NCBI GenBank assembly: GCA_013368325.1
Contig: JAACJK010000064.1
Coordinates: 469,886 to 533,885 of the forward strand
DNA: 64,000 nt
DNA from: Ephemerocybe angulata
Taxonomy: Eukaryota; Basidiomycota; Agaricomycetes; Agaricales; Psathyrellaceae
Direction of reading: 5' to 3'
Numbering within the stretch: the first letter of the stretch is position 1; every line of letters begins with the position of its first letter. Position numbers and translations under genes: made by a program. The notes beneath the pieces are model-generated. The model worked only from the letters and a program-made list of their open reading frames with translations, was not told where the DNA came from and did not search any database. Shown one piece after another: positions 21,944 to 32,286 of this stretch.

Positions 21944-23485
21944 ATGGTCGGAGGAGCAGCCTTCGACAACAGCCTACTCGAGCTCCTCAACACCAACGGG
22001 ACAATCACAGAAGGCGATGAAGAGGATCTGCGGGACGCAGTGGACCAGCTCTCTGCCAAGATCAACGAACTTTGGCACCGCCGATTGCTCTGCCTCGCTG
22101 CCCTCTCCCCATGGCGTCGAATGCCCGCTGAAATCCTCATGGAGATTTTCGGCCAAGTTGCCCGGAACTGGCCATCTCACTGTTGGGACGATCGTGGTGG
22201 ATATCTCGTTTGGCAGGTTACTGCACTGCGTCGCGTTTGCAAGAGGTGGAACGAAATCGCCCTTCGTACTCCTCGACTATGGCAGAATCTCCATATCCCG
22301 GTCCCTGTAACTCAAGAGGTGTACGACGGTACTTTAGAATGGCTTGGTCGGGCGAAGACGAATCCGAAAACAGTTATCATCCAGGAAGGCGACTCGGACA
22401 AATACTCGACGTCGTGCCGCCAATGCGCGCTGGGTGACCCCTTATTGGCGAAGCTTCTTACGGAGGGGCCCCTTCTCGAGCACGCTTCAATCCGCTGTGT
22501 AAGCTCAAAGTGTCTATCTGCTCTTTTTGGAGCGATGGCGGCACTGAAAGGACACTCCAACTCTCGCCCGTGGGACATACTCAAGTCGCTGCGAGTCCAA
22601 GTCGCATCCGAATGGACAGAAGTCGGCCCGTTGGACGACAATGCGTTGACCCCTTCCCTGTTCACGTCCTTCCCTCGCGTCACGTCTTTATACCTTGACC
22701 TTCCCCTCTGTCGCCGTTACAATATAGACCACGACGGGGACAGGCTGCTCAACATCCCAGCGCCGCTTCTTGCGGGCCTCACCTCTCTCACGCTCCGATG
22801 CAACTGGGATGGACGCAAGATATGGAAGGTACTTCAAGGCTGTCAAAGCAATCTCAAGAACTTAGTCTTGGATTTCGATACCCGAGATTACGACAGGCGG
22901 GAATGGGTGGGCAAGAGGTATGGCGGGCCCCGACTAATATTCTTAAAACTGCGCACGCTGCGGTTCCAGAGGATGCACTTCACCTCAATGTCCCTGATTC
23001 CGTTGCTCGAAGCACCGGCGTTGGAGGAATTGTATCTCGAACTGAGCGATTCGGGGTGTAGATCAGTCGACGACGATATTCCAAGCGCCGTAACAAATGT
23101 GCTTATCGAGTTCTTCAAGCGGTCAAGACTCGACCATGCACCAGGGCTGCAGCGTCTAGAGTGGTCTACGGATACAACGCCGAGCGAGCTGTTGCACCGA
23201 CTCTTCAGCAGTCTCCCCTACCTCCGTCATCTCAACCTGATCGACATACCTTTCGATACCAACGCTTTTTACGACCTGATGCTTCAAAAGCCATACGCCC
23301 TTCCGGAGTTGGAGACGTTCGAGATAACCTCCCCATTCAAGTATGATGACGAGCCGAAGGACGATTATTCAGGCGTTACCCGGTACTTCGAGGCGAGGCC
23401 CAACCTTCGGAAGGACGATGGAACACCGCTACAGGCCGTGGAGACAAAAATGCTACTGAAATACATCGAGGGCGAGGATTGGTGA
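21944..23485 (+). CDS. F-box-like/LRR protein 3
   Basis: Intronless, 513 aa, start at the first ATG of the frame (MVGGAAFDNSLLELL). F-box-like domain: LSPWRRMPAEILMEIFGQVA and LRRVCKRWNEIALRTPRLW. LRR-like region includes LTSLTLRCNWDGRKIWKVL and LKNLVLDFD. It sits between the two inverted small secreted-protein genes, beside mevalonate diphosphate decarboxylase. Same family as genes 1 and 2 but more diverged. Confidence 0.87.
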   Translation: MVGGAAFDNSLLELLNTNGTITEGDEEDLRDAVDQLSAKINELWHRRLLCLAALSPWRRMPAEILMEIFGQVARNWPSHCWDDRGGYLVWQVTALRRVCKRWNEIALRTPRLWQNLHIPVPVTQEVYDGTLEWLGRAKTNPKTVIIQEGDSDKYSTSCRQCALGDPLLAKLLTEGPLLEHASIRCVSSKCLSALFGAMAALKGHSNSRPWDILKSLRVQVASEWTEVGPLDDNALTPSLFTSFPRVTSLYLDLPLCRRYNIDHDGDRLLNIPAPLLAGLTSLTLRCNWDGRKIWKVLQGCQSNLKNLVLDFDTRDYDRREWVGKRYGGPRLIFLKLRTLRFQRMHFTSMSLIPLLEAPALEELYLELSDSGCRSVDDDIPSAVTNVLIEFFKRSRLDHAPGLQRLEWSTDTTPSELLHRLFSSLPYLRHLNLIDIPFDTNAFYDLMLQKPYALPELETFEITSPFKYDDEPKDDYSGVTRYFEARPNLRKDDGTPLQAVETKMLLKYIEGEDW

Positions 23486-24048
23486 CACTCATAAATTGCC
23501 CTATAGTAAATGATATCCTTTTATTCATTTCGTTGTAAGTATGAACATGCCGCACCGATTTGCCCTCGTGCTTTGCGTTGGTCACGGACGCTGATGGGGA
23601 GATGACCTTTGCGACCGCTGGGCCTCGAGCCTTCCTATTCTCCGTACCCGTACCCAAGGTTGAACGTCGAACATTATGTTATACCCTTTCCGCTGAGCAT
23701 AAGTGAGCATATGGGTCAAGCAGCCAATCAAATCTCGTCTTGACGCGTCCGTTAATAGGAGGCCGGACGCGCTTTTAAAACAATAATCAGCGGAAACGTA
23801 CGATCGACCTGAGGCCAACGCGGGTCTGCATTTTCCCTCTTCTTCTTAGTATTCCACCAACTCAGGTTCACGATATCCCTCCTTCCCTCCTCTTCCTCTC
23901 CCGGATCCGAGGCTCCAGCAGTATACCATCGATTTCGCAGTGCGCCCTACTCCTGTACGGCTATTATCTTTCAGGCAATACCGGACTCAATCCTGACTCT
24001 CTCCCCGACCACCAGCAGAATATAATACCAACCCCGATCTACCGAAAA
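23486..24048. other. Intergenic, MVD promoter region
   Basis: About 560 nt; the 180 nt before the MVD start are C/T-rich (CCCTCTTCTTCTT, CCTCCTTCCCTCCTC), as often found upstream of highly expressed fungal housekeeping genes. No gene seen. Confidence 0.5.
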
Positions 24049-25474
24049 ATGTCGGTCTACCAAGCAACTGCATCGGCGCCTGTGAACATTGCTGTAATCA
24101 AGTACGTTTTCGTCGCTCTCTTCCATGTCGATCGAGCTCTGATCATTGCGTTCTTTCGTCCGCGACTACCACCAACCATTCATATCACCATGTGCTGTTT
24201 ATCATCTTTCTCGATGGTCATTACGATGTGACTAGGTACTGGGGCAAGCGCGATACCAAGCTGATCCTGCCCACCAACTCCTCGCTCTCCGTCACCCTCG
24301 ACCAGGACCACCTCCGGAGCACCACCACCTCTCGCGCAGACCCCGCTTTCACCCAAGATACCCTATGGCTGAACGGCAAGATCGACGAGATCAAGGCCGG
24401 AGGCCGATTGGAGACCTGCATTAGGGAGATGAAGAGGCTGAGGAAGGAAATCATCGAGGACAAGGATGCCTCCGCTCCCAAGGCGAGTAGGATTTGCTCT
24501 ACGTATTAGACCAAGTTGACTTACGTTCTCTACAGCTCTCGGAGTACAAGGTGCACATCGCATCGTACAACAACTTCCCCACCGCTGCTGGACTCGCATC
24601 GAGCGCCTCCGGCTTCGCCGCCCTCGTCTCCTCCCTCGCGCAACTCTACTCCCTCGTGCCCCCCCTCGTCTCCCCCTCCACCCTCTCCCTCATTGCGCGC
24701 CAGGGCTCCGGCTCTGCGTGCCGCTCGCTCTACGGCGGCTTCGTCGCCTGGGAGCAAGGCGTGCGCCCCGACGGCTCGGACTCGCTCGCGATCGAGGTTG
24801 CGCCGCAGGCCCACTGGCCCGAGATGCACGCGCTCATCTGCGTCGTGAGCGACACGAAGAAGGGCACGTCGAGCACGAGCGGCATGCAGCGCACGGTCGA
24901 GACGTCGACGCTCCTGCAGCACCGCATCAAGGAGGTCGTCCCCGCGCGCATGGCGGCGATCACGACCGCGATCCAGCAGCGCGACTTCGATACGTTTGCG
25001 AGGATCACGATGGCGGATAGCAACAGCTTCCACGCCGTGTGCCTCGACACCGAGCCCCCGATCTTCTACCTCAATGACGTGAGCCGCGCAATCATCAGCG
25101 TTGTCGTCGAGTACAACAGGCTGAGCGTCGAGCGGGGCGAGGGGTACAAGGCTGCGTATACCTACGACGCAGGCCCGAACGCTGTCATCTACGCGCTCGA
25201 GAAGGATATCAAGGAGATCATCCAGCTCGTCCTCGCGTACTTCCCGCAGACCGCTGGGGAGTTCAAGGACGTGCTTGGCGTCTTTGGAGGCTCGGTGCAG
25301 GACGTCAATGTCCATGCGAAGATCCCTGAGGGCTTCAACGACAAGGTTGCGAGCAAGTGGGAAGTTGGCTCTGTCAAGGGCTTGATCCACACCAAGGTCG
25401 GGGATGGACCGAGGGCCCTCGCACCTGAGGAGGCTCTCCTCAATGCCGATGGCATTCCCAAGACCTTGGCTTAA
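24049..25474 (+). CDS. MVD1: Mevalonate diphosphate decarboxylase
   Basis: ATP-dependent decarboxylation of mevalonate diphosphate to isopentenyl diphosphate, the last step of the mevalonate arm of ergosterol and isoprenoid synthesis. Three exons: 24049-24101, 24236-24482, 24536-25474; 412 aa. GHMP-kinase-fold motifs: ATASAPVNIAVIKYWGKRD, LPTNSSLSVTL, the phosphate-binding NNFPTAAGLASSASGFAAL, GSGSACRSLYGGFVAWEQG, KGTSSTSGMQ, ADSNSFHAVCLDTEPPI and YTYDAGPNAV with the catalytic Asp. Intron 2 has a GC donor (AAG then GCGAGT), which is needed to keep phase 0. Exon 3 is GC-rich with strong third-position bias, so a 411-codon shadow frame appears on the other strand. Confidence 0.98.
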
Positions 25475-25646
25475 ACGAGGCCGGGCTCCTTGGCTGTGTG
25501 CTATAGACGACGGGGAAACCAAAGATAACATGTAATACTGATATTCAGCTCGGAATTTAATACTGCTGTACATTTGGAACTGCGATGCCACTCTCGGACT
25601 CGACAGTCGACCAGACATTGTGCACCGTCTTGGGTTCTGATTGGGC

Positions 25647-26087
25647 TTAATAGTGCTTCCATACGGGGCACTTCGGGGGGTGTGGGTTATGGATCGCCTT
25701 GGGAGGGCAGCCTGGAGTCGTAGAGCCATCCCCAGAGGCCGTGTTCTGGAGGGGATCCAACGCAAGGTGAGCGATGGAAAATCATTACTAGCACGAATCG
25801 AGACTCACATATCCGCAAAGGCTGTTCTGTCCGTACCTAGCGGCCATGGGCAGTTAGCAAACAAACCCTGGGGGGGGATCTAAGTTTCTGAGGGACACTC
25901 ACAGACACCATAAGACGAACGGTCCGGGTTGTGGTTGGACGAGAGGTTGTCCTTTGGGCCCGTACGGTGGGCAGCAGAACAGGCCTGGAGGGGGGATGGG
26001 CGGCGCTTGTGGGAGGGCCTGGACTGTTGCTAGCAGCGCCAGTACGGCGAAGAAAAGAAAAGCCATCATGCTAGAGGGAGACCTCAT
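25647..26087 (-). CDS. Small secreted Cys-rich protein, copy B
   Basis: Intact inverted paralogue of copy A. Exons 26087-25903, 25836-25809 (28 nt), 25745-25647; all phases close, 103 aa. Signal peptide MMAFLFFAVLALLATVQA (start taken at MRSPSS, which aligns with copy A). The mature protein is short and rich in Pro and Cys: PIPPPGLFCCPPYGPKGQPL, VQPQPGPFVLWC, LYGQNSLCGYNTASG, PGCPPKAIHNPHPPKCPVW and KHY at the end. Six Cys are visible after the signal peptide, with a CC pair. I do not recognise the family. Secretion is certain from sequence; the role (surface, symbiosis, signalling) is not. Confidence 0.8.
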
Positions 26088-26170
26088 TGTTCAATGGAAT
26101 ATCTGGGTAGGGACTTGGCGGGTAGGTCCGGCGAGGTCTCTTGGAAGCGGTGAGGCTTTGGCGAGGCTTC

Positions 26171-26250
26171 ATTTATAGGCTCAGACTCAGATTGAGGCAG
26201 CTGTGCAGACCCACACGCCGCACATGAGGTATGGTCCGTTGAGGACTGTT
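26171..26250 (-). promoter_or_regulatory. Conserved promoter of secreted-protein copy B
   Basis: Read on the minus strand: CATACCTCA, then GTCTGCACAGCTGCCTCA, then GAGCCTATAAAT (TATA box at 26177-26171, about 84 nt before the ATG). Order and wording match the promoter of copy A at 21085-21160. Confidence 0.75.
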
Positions 26251-26433
26251 AGAGGCAAGTACCATTGTACCTCTAAATTAAAATTCCACTCGTCTATTTT
26301 TACGCACTCAGAAGGTAAGAATAGCCAAAGAATAGCCAACTGACCAGGGATAAGCATCGCCCTTGCCCAAGAAATGTATCCAGAGAGCGCTCATCGATGA
26401 AAGGGAGGACATGGTTGTGTTTATATTTAGACG

Positions 26434-28077
26434 TTATAGGTCAGTGTGCTCTAGGGTATGATAGATGGTTTCGCGCACCCCGTTGTTGAATTCATCGGAG
26501 TCGAATGTCGATTCTGAACTATCGCTATCTGAATCGTCATCCTCGTGGTGGGGTTCGTTCTCCTCGTCATTCGCGTAGACCCGCGTAATCTTTGGGAACA
26601 TGCCACGTCCAGCGTACTTGGCGTACGCATCCAGGAATTGTTCCAAGTCCATATCAACGTCGCAGCGGCGAATACGGAGTTCGATGGACTTCAAGAGGTA
26701 TTCGCGATTTAAGCGCGGAGAAAGCGTCAGCCAGTCAAGGAAGGTCCTGGTGACGGGGACCTCATCCAAAACCAGGAGCTCCGCAAAACCGAAGGAGGTT
26801 TGCACCAAAGAGAACAAATGCTGCTCCGTGATATTGAGTGAATGTATCCTGAGGCGTTGTAGCTTCGTTTGGCCGTCGGCGGTTAGGAAAAGGGATCGAA
26901 ATGCATTTGTTACGTAAAAGTCCCCGTCGAACTGCCAGCGAAAGCCAAACGCAGCGAAGCTGATGTCGACTTCGGAAAGACATGGCGTTTGTAGGCGCGA
27001 GAGAAGATCATCGAGTGAGTCGGGATTGGCCTGGCGTAGTCGAAGGGTCTTCAACTTGGGAAGGACGAAGAGCCTCTGCTCGAATTCCGGGGGTGCCAAT
27101 GGGTTGATGGCAAATGGCGTCGATTTGTGGTGGAGGGTAAGGGATTCGACATTTATGCAGCACGCGAGAACGGGAAGGATTTTCGTCCCGTCCCAGTTAC
27201 AACCCAGCACGATGTTCGTCAAATTGGCGAGGAAGGCTTTCGTAAAAGGAAGTTTCGCCCCTCGGCTGTGCGTTCTGTTTCTCGATGCAGGAAGGTGGAG
27301 GTGGAAAGACGATAGTTGAGGAAGGGCGAGGAATATGGCGTTCGATGGTTCAAAAGTCTCCCACTCGCGAAATACCACAAAGCGAAGCGACCGCAATCGA
27401 TCCCAGAGCCGAGAGCCCTCTTCACAATCAATTTCCTTCATCCCCAAAACTAGGCTTCGAAGACACTCTGAGCTGGAGCTGTACATGGAGAGGTGGTCGA
27501 GCTTCGGACCCTCCGTCAGGAACCTCGCCATCGCAAGCGTGGCCAACGGACATCCCCCTAGCTCATATCCATCGTAACAATACGTGTGTTGTGGGGTGAA
27601 GATTGCAAGTGATTTGGACATCGTTCCCGCCCGGCTGAACCAGCGCTCGATGCCTTCGGCCACGCCTTGGGTAAATGACGCTGGCCTAACTTCGAGGGAG
27701 GACCAAAGTTGGTGGGTAACCAGTGCAGCCGCACGCCATGCTTGGCAAACAAGGCAGAGATCGATGAGATGGGCCACGCTTCGTGCGGTCATGGAAAGGC
27801 CAGTAGCAAAGCTGAATATCTGGCCGAGGATCTCAGGGGGCAGGGATTGCGATGTTCTGGTGTTCGTTTTGACATGAGGTTGCTCCAGATGGATACCGTC
27901 CAGACCTTTAAGTAGGTCGTTTTCGACGTCAAGATCTGAGGCTGGGACTGAAGGTGAGCCCACGACTCTGGGGAGAAGAAAAGGCCCTCTCGAGGCTTGG
28001 GGGTCCATGATGGTTGGAAACAAGGTGTGTTGATGGCAGGCTGACTCTTGAGGTGCCGCTGCGATGCACATCGACAT
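26434..28077 (-). CDS. F-box-like/LRR protein 4
   Basis: Intronless, 547 aa from the ATG at 28077; an internal start at 28008 (MDPQASRGPF) is equally possible and looks more natural. F-box-like segment: TSQSLPPEILGQIFSFATGL and LIDLCLVCQAWRAAALVTHQ, then LW. The LRR-like part includes LTNIVLGCNWDGTKILPVL and a final acidic tail (HHEDDDSDSDSSEST). Same family as the other F-box genes, but on the opposite strand. Confidence 0.86.
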   Translation of the reverse strand: MSMCIAAAPQESACHQHTLFPTIMDPQASRGPFLLPRVVGSPSVPASDLDVENDLLKGLDGIHLEQPHVKTNTRTSQSLPPEILGQIFSFATGLSMTARSVAHLIDLCLVCQAWRAAALVTHQLWSSLEVRPASFTQGVAEGIERWFSRAGTMSKSLAIFTPQHTYCYDGYELGGCPLATLAMARFLTEGPKLDHLSMYSSSSECLRSLVLGMKEIDCEEGSRLWDRLRSLRFVVFREWETFEPSNAIFLALPQLSSFHLHLPASRNRTHSRGAKLPFTKAFLANLTNIVLGCNWDGTKILPVLACCINVESLTLHHKSTPFAINPLAPPEFEQRLFVLPKLKTLRLRQANPDSLDDLLSRLQTPCLSEVDISFAAFGFRWQFDGDFYVTNAFRSLFLTADGQTKLQRLRIHSLNITEQHLFSLVQTSFGFAELLVLDEVPVTRTFLDWLTLSPRLNREYLLKSIELRIRRCDVDMDLEQFLDAYAKYAGRGMFPKITRVYANDEENEPHHEDDDSDSDSSESTFDSDEFNNGVRETIYHTLEHTDL

Positions 28078-28222
28078 AAATACCTCATTCGGTACCAGGA
28101 CAGGGTCTGTTGTCTGAAATATGGAAGCCTTCGCTGGCCGCTATCGGAATATGGAGCCCGGTAACCGCAAAGGGTTTCCGACTTTCCGTGGGCTGACCAA
28201 AATCAAATCGGAGGCAAAAAGT

Positions 28223-28294
28223 CTCTCTGCCTGGGAGTCGAACCCAGCTTTCGCGCGTGACAGGCGCGTGTACTAACCGATATACTAGCAAAGA
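28223..28294 (-). tRNA. tRNA-Asp (GUC)
   Basis: 72-nt cloverleaf without intron. The acceptor stem TCTTTGC pairs with GCAGAGA over all 7 positions (one U-G). The anticodon arm CGCGC-CTGTCAC-GCGCG gives anticodon GTC, and the T arm CTGGG-TTCGACT-CCCAG is perfect. The D arm contains GGTTAGTAC. The discriminator base is G, as in eukaryotic tRNA-Asp. It lies 145 nt upstream of F-box gene 4 and downstream of the zinc-knuckle gene, all on the minus strand. Confidence 0.95.
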
Positions 28295-28441
28295 CATATT
28301 AGCAGTTAAATAAGCATTAGATAAGGACAAATAATTGGTTCAGCAGCCTCTTCGCGCATGGAAGACAGCGAGAAAAAAGTTATTTCCTACAGACGCCAGC
28401 TCATAATGTTGACTTGAAATTATCATGAGGCCCGCCAAGTA

Positions 28442-29854
28442 CTAATCACTTTCCTCCGCGTCAAAATCGCTGTCACAAGACGACATATCACATCCCGCTG
28501 AATCCTCTTCCCAGTCCATATCCTCCTCCATCGAGTCTCCAATAAAAATCCCAAGATATAAAGTCGGATCAAGAGGAAGACATATATCCACGTTTTCTTC
28601 GGGAGTGTTTTGTTCTTCTGCGTCGTCTTCAGTATCGTACTCATTGTCGAGATGTACCGAGGTTAGTTGCTGATTTGGTCCAGCTTCCTCTTCGGAATCC
28701 GAGTCACTGTACTGTTCTTCCGACTCGTGAAAGGTACCATTGGCGTCTCTGGTTCCAAAGTACCATTGGCGCTGTTCATCGACTTGAAATGCATCTTCGC
28801 CTAGGAATAGCGGGTCCTTCATGTCGGGGTTTGGCCGCGTCACCCAGGTGGTTTTTCCGTCCTTGACTGTGACCCACCTAGGTTGAATGCCGCGCCCTTC
28901 TCTTCGACAGAAAAGTACGCCATCTTCAAGAATGCCTTCAATAAATTGAGTTCCGTCCAGATCCTCCTCGTCTAGCTCAATCCGCCTTCCAAGATAGATC
29001 TTCCATTGATCCCCTTCTTTCGCGATGGAGGTCATGAACTCGTCCAGGATATCTTGGTTGGCCCAGGCATAGATACCGCCATTCTGCGTAAACTCGAGGT
29101 TGAATTGCTCGCACATGGCTCTTGTGGCGCCTCTTCGAATCAGGTTGGCGTACTCCTCCGATCGATTAGCATAAGAGAGGGGAGTGACGACTCCAAATTT
29201 AGGACGCTCGAGGAGAGGAGTGGTGCCTCTTGGTTTGGAAGCTCGATCGTCAGAAAAGGCTTGATTGTCAGCAGGAAGACTGTCATGAACATTTTCGTCT
29301 GGCGTAATCTGAAGTTATCTGTATCAGCGGGGGGTTTTTCGAACGATTTTTGGAACATGCATTCAGGACGTACATGTTCACGCAAGCATAGGAAGCAAGC
29401 CCCTCCTTCGATCTCGCCGGTGCAGTGAAGGCACCGATACACACAGTCACCTTCATCCCAAAGAGCAGTAGGGATATCACCCTCGCTGTCGTCATCTTCT
29501 TCACTTGATTCGGATGCTACGTCAACCTCTCCTTCAACCGGATTCAACAACGCGAGCTGCTTGACGGCATTCCGTAGACGTCGAACTTCGTTCTCTTTCG
29601 CCGCAAGTTGCTGTTGTTTCGATTAGTCATGACGGGGGAAACGACTTGACCCGTACTTCTCTGAGCACAGCCGATTCTATAAGATCCATTCGTATAAGTC
29701 TGGTATAGTCTGGACGTTCTTGAGTGTTTGGCTTCGAAATTGACCGTTGCAGATCAAGCCAATTACAAGACGCGACCGAATTGAAGATTTGCTTAGTAAC
29801 CCCATCATTTTCGACGAGGAAAAGAGCGCCCATCCAAGTCAGCGCCTGTTCCAT
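28442..29854 (-). CDS. Zinc-knuckle protein with acidic tail, unrecognised
   Basis: Three exons (29854-29657, 29610-29374, 29308-28442), all phase 0, give 433 aa. The N-terminal ~65 residues are followed by a short coiled coil (QLAAKENEVRRLRNAVKQLA), an acidic stretch and a compact Cys motif, YRCLHCTGEIEGGACFLC, i.e. CxxC-x8-CxxC, a likely zinc knuckle. The middle part contains LSYANRSEEYANLIRRGATR, YAWANQDILDEFMTSIA and WKIYLGRRIELDEEDLDG, which look folded. The C-terminal ~110 residues are strongly acidic (SDSDSEEEAG type). The family is unknown to me; I have an impression that such proteins are common in Agaricomycetes. A nuclear regulatory role is only a guess. Confidence 0.72.
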
Positions 29855-30131
29855 GATCAGCCTATTTCAGTCGCTGCTATATCGTGAGGTTGCTAAAGAA
29901 AGGGAAAAATGTATACTTGGCATTGAGAACCTCATTTTTTCCGCATTGTCAATATTTCGGTTTACTATGTAGTAAGGGAGGCAAATGGTCATGATATACA
30001 CAAATGGGAAACAACCGCAGGGCGACGAAGATAGGACACTATGAAAGAAACTAGACTTGCGTGTTCTGTAGAAAGTACGAAGCTGTCTGCGAAGTGGCAG
30101 CCATAACAGTACTTGTAGTATATACGCTAGA

Positions 30132-31970
30132 CTATGCCGGAACATCTGACTCATATTCAGGCTGGTATCCCGTCCTCTCCACCTTAATCCCCAAGGACCC
30201 TCTCAGGATCTTCAAAGTCGCTGACTCCTTATAGAACTGCTTCTTCACATCCCTCTCCGACCGTGTTATATCCAACACGACCCACTTCAACCCATCGAAA
30301 GGCGCCTTCATTACGACCTCCCCCTTTTTCTTTCCATGCTTCTGGCGACTCTTGATGTACAAAAACAGCGAATCGAGATGGTACTTGCGCGGGAAGTTGC
30401 GTACATGCAAGACTCGGAGGCAAGGTACGATATTCTGTGAGCCCGCGGGTGCGTCCAACGCGAGCTTCAAGAACTCCCGAGGATCAAAAGTGGCGTCTGT
30501 GGCAAGGTGGGTGAGGGGGCTGGTAAGCGACCCTAGGAGGTGGTATAAGTCGTTGGACTCGATGTACCCAACCACCCTCAAGGACTCGAAATCCTGAGAT
30601 GCCGTCGGTGAGAATAAACCAATCGCTTTTAGGACGTTTGAATACGGTTGCGGCGTATCATACTCGTCTTCGCTCTTGATGCAGAGTTTAACAAGTCCCG
30701 GAAAGCGAAGAACACCGATATGCTCCACTGCGCTTGCGCCTTTGATCTTCAATAGTAGCGACTTGACTTTGGGGAGCACGATATGGCCATCCTTGGATAG
30801 AGAGGTAACGTTGATCTGGTCGCCCAAGTTCGCAGACTCAGAAGCCTCTCTGTAGTCTAGGCGGAGCGACAGGTCCTCGACATTGGTACAATGCTGCAGA
30901 GCCGTCAAAAACTGCGGACCTCCCCAGCTGTAGGAGATCGAAAACGTGACGAGTTTCCTCAGAACCGTGCCCGGAATCTCAAAAAACTTGCGCTGCGGTT
31001 GCTCTTCCAGGTTGGGGAGGTGAAGTGTCAGGGAGGTGAGGCTGTCCGGAAAGCTGGTGAAAATGGACTGCGCAGGGAGTTGAGGTTGAAGCCAGTATGG
31101 GTCATTGTCGTTCGCATCTCCATGGAAATCAAGGACGAGTTTCTGGACGTTGTCCCACCAGTGCTGAGAAGTGCCTGTAGTGGCAGTGGTAGTGCAGTTA
31201 GACTTGATGTACCGCACGATGTTCTTGAAACAAGTCGGGGTGAAGTTGGCCATCGAGATGCGAGAGAAGGGTGCCCCTTCTTTTAAAAGCCTCCGCAGTA
31301 CGGGATTGGAGCACAAGTGCGGTCCGGCTGTTTGCTTGTAGCACTCGCATGGCTTACTGTGGAAGTCATACGCAGGGTTTCGGAGGGCTAGCGTTCTCGG
31401 GGTACCCTTCGCTCGGGCATACCATCGCAGGAGTGTGTCGCATTGCTTTTGAGTCAAATGTGGAATATCCGCTTCCTGGACAGCCCAGAGCTGCCCAGCG
31501 TTATAAGCAACGTCGCGCCATCGCTTGCACACGAAAGTGATCGTAGACAGGTCCTTCCTATCTCGTTTCCAGCCCTCCGAGTCGTCGTAGTCGGACCATG
31601 GAGGTTTGGCCGAATAAAGGCCGAATATCATCGTCAAGATCTCTGTAGGTATCCGTCGCGCGGGAGAGAATACGCATTTGTGGAGTTGAAGTTGATGCTC
31701 GAGGTCCTTGAGCTCATCGCGGAGTTCTGCTATCCTCTTAGCCATGGCCTCTGTTCTCCCTTGGATGATCGAGAGGTCGAGGTTGTTTGGAGGAGCGTTG
31801 TTGTAGAGTAGCTCTGAGAGAGACGTGGCTTGTTCTTGGACCATCTTGAGTTGAGTAGGGAGACAGGGGAAGCTATTGGCAAGGACTTTGGATTGTGGTT
31901 GTGGTTGAGGTTCAACTTGAACGAGATCAATCACGGTCGCCTCTTGTGGGTTATGATGGGCCAAACACAT
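30132..31970 (-). CDS. F-box-like/LRR protein 5
   Basis: Intronless, 612 aa from the ATG at 31970; a later ATG at 31844 (MVQEQATSL) is possible. An N-terminal coiled coil (RIAELRDELKDLEHQLQLHK) precedes the F-box-like domain: FSPARRIPTEILTMIFGLYS and LSTITFVCKRWRDVAYNAGQ, then LW. The LRR-like part includes VTFSISYSWGGPQFLTALQ, the diverged form of the CNW(N/D)G motif of the other four copies. The most diverged of the five. Confidence 0.86.
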   Translation of the reverse strand: MCLAHHNPQEATVIDLVQVEPQPQPQSKVLANSFPCLPTQLKMVQEQATSLSELLYNNAPPNNLDLSIIQGRTEAMAKRIAELRDELKDLEHQLQLHKCVFSPARRIPTEILTMIFGLYSAKPPWSDYDDSEGWKRDRKDLSTITFVCKRWRDVAYNAGQLWAVQEADIPHLTQKQCDTLLRWYARAKGTPRTLALRNPAYDFHSKPCECYKQTAGPHLCSNPVLRRLLKEGAPFSRISMANFTPTCFKNIVRYIKSNCTTTATTGTSQHWWDNVQKLVLDFHGDANDNDPYWLQPQLPAQSIFTSFPDSLTSLTLHLPNLEEQPQRKFFEIPGTVLRKLVTFSISYSWGGPQFLTALQHCTNVEDLSLRLDYREASESANLGDQINVTSLSKDGHIVLPKVKSLLLKIKGASAVEHIGVLRFPGLVKLCIKSEDEYDTPQPYSNVLKAIGLFSPTASQDFESLRVVGYIESNDLYHLLGSLTSPLTHLATDATFDPREFLKLALDAPAGSQNIVPCLRVLHVRNFPRKYHLDSLFLYIKSRQKHGKKKGEVVMKAPFDGLKWVVLDITRSERDVKKQFYKESATLKILRGSLGIKVERTGYQPEYESDVPA

Positions 31971-32286
31971 CTTCTCTCACGCCAGGTGCGTCAAGTGAAT
32001 TCGCAAGGGCTTGAGGGGTGTTTATGGCTGATGTAGAAGGAGAAAGCCTCTACATAAAATTTTTTGCTGAGCGTGGTGATCGTCCAGGACAGAGCTGACG
32101 ACGCTGACAAGTTCCCGGGGCCAAACTCGACGGCGGTGACAAAGCCGTGTCACGTTGACTTCGGACGGGCGCTTATTTACCTGCAGAAAGGAACGAGGTC
32201 GCTTTCATCCGCTCTTAACCCACCACTGGAAGGAAGACTTCTGTAGATATTGAGGGTTGGCGCAGATGTCATTGGATCTGGGTGCT
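31971..32286. other. Divergent intergenic region
   Basis: About 315 nt shared promoter region between F-box gene 5 (-) and the gene at 32287 (+). No element stands out. Confidence 0.45.

Noticed and set aside
24530..25765. 411-codon minus-strand open frame opposite MVD
   Set aside because: Shadow of the GC-rich, codon-biased MVD exon 3; Arg/Asp/Val-rich with no motif.
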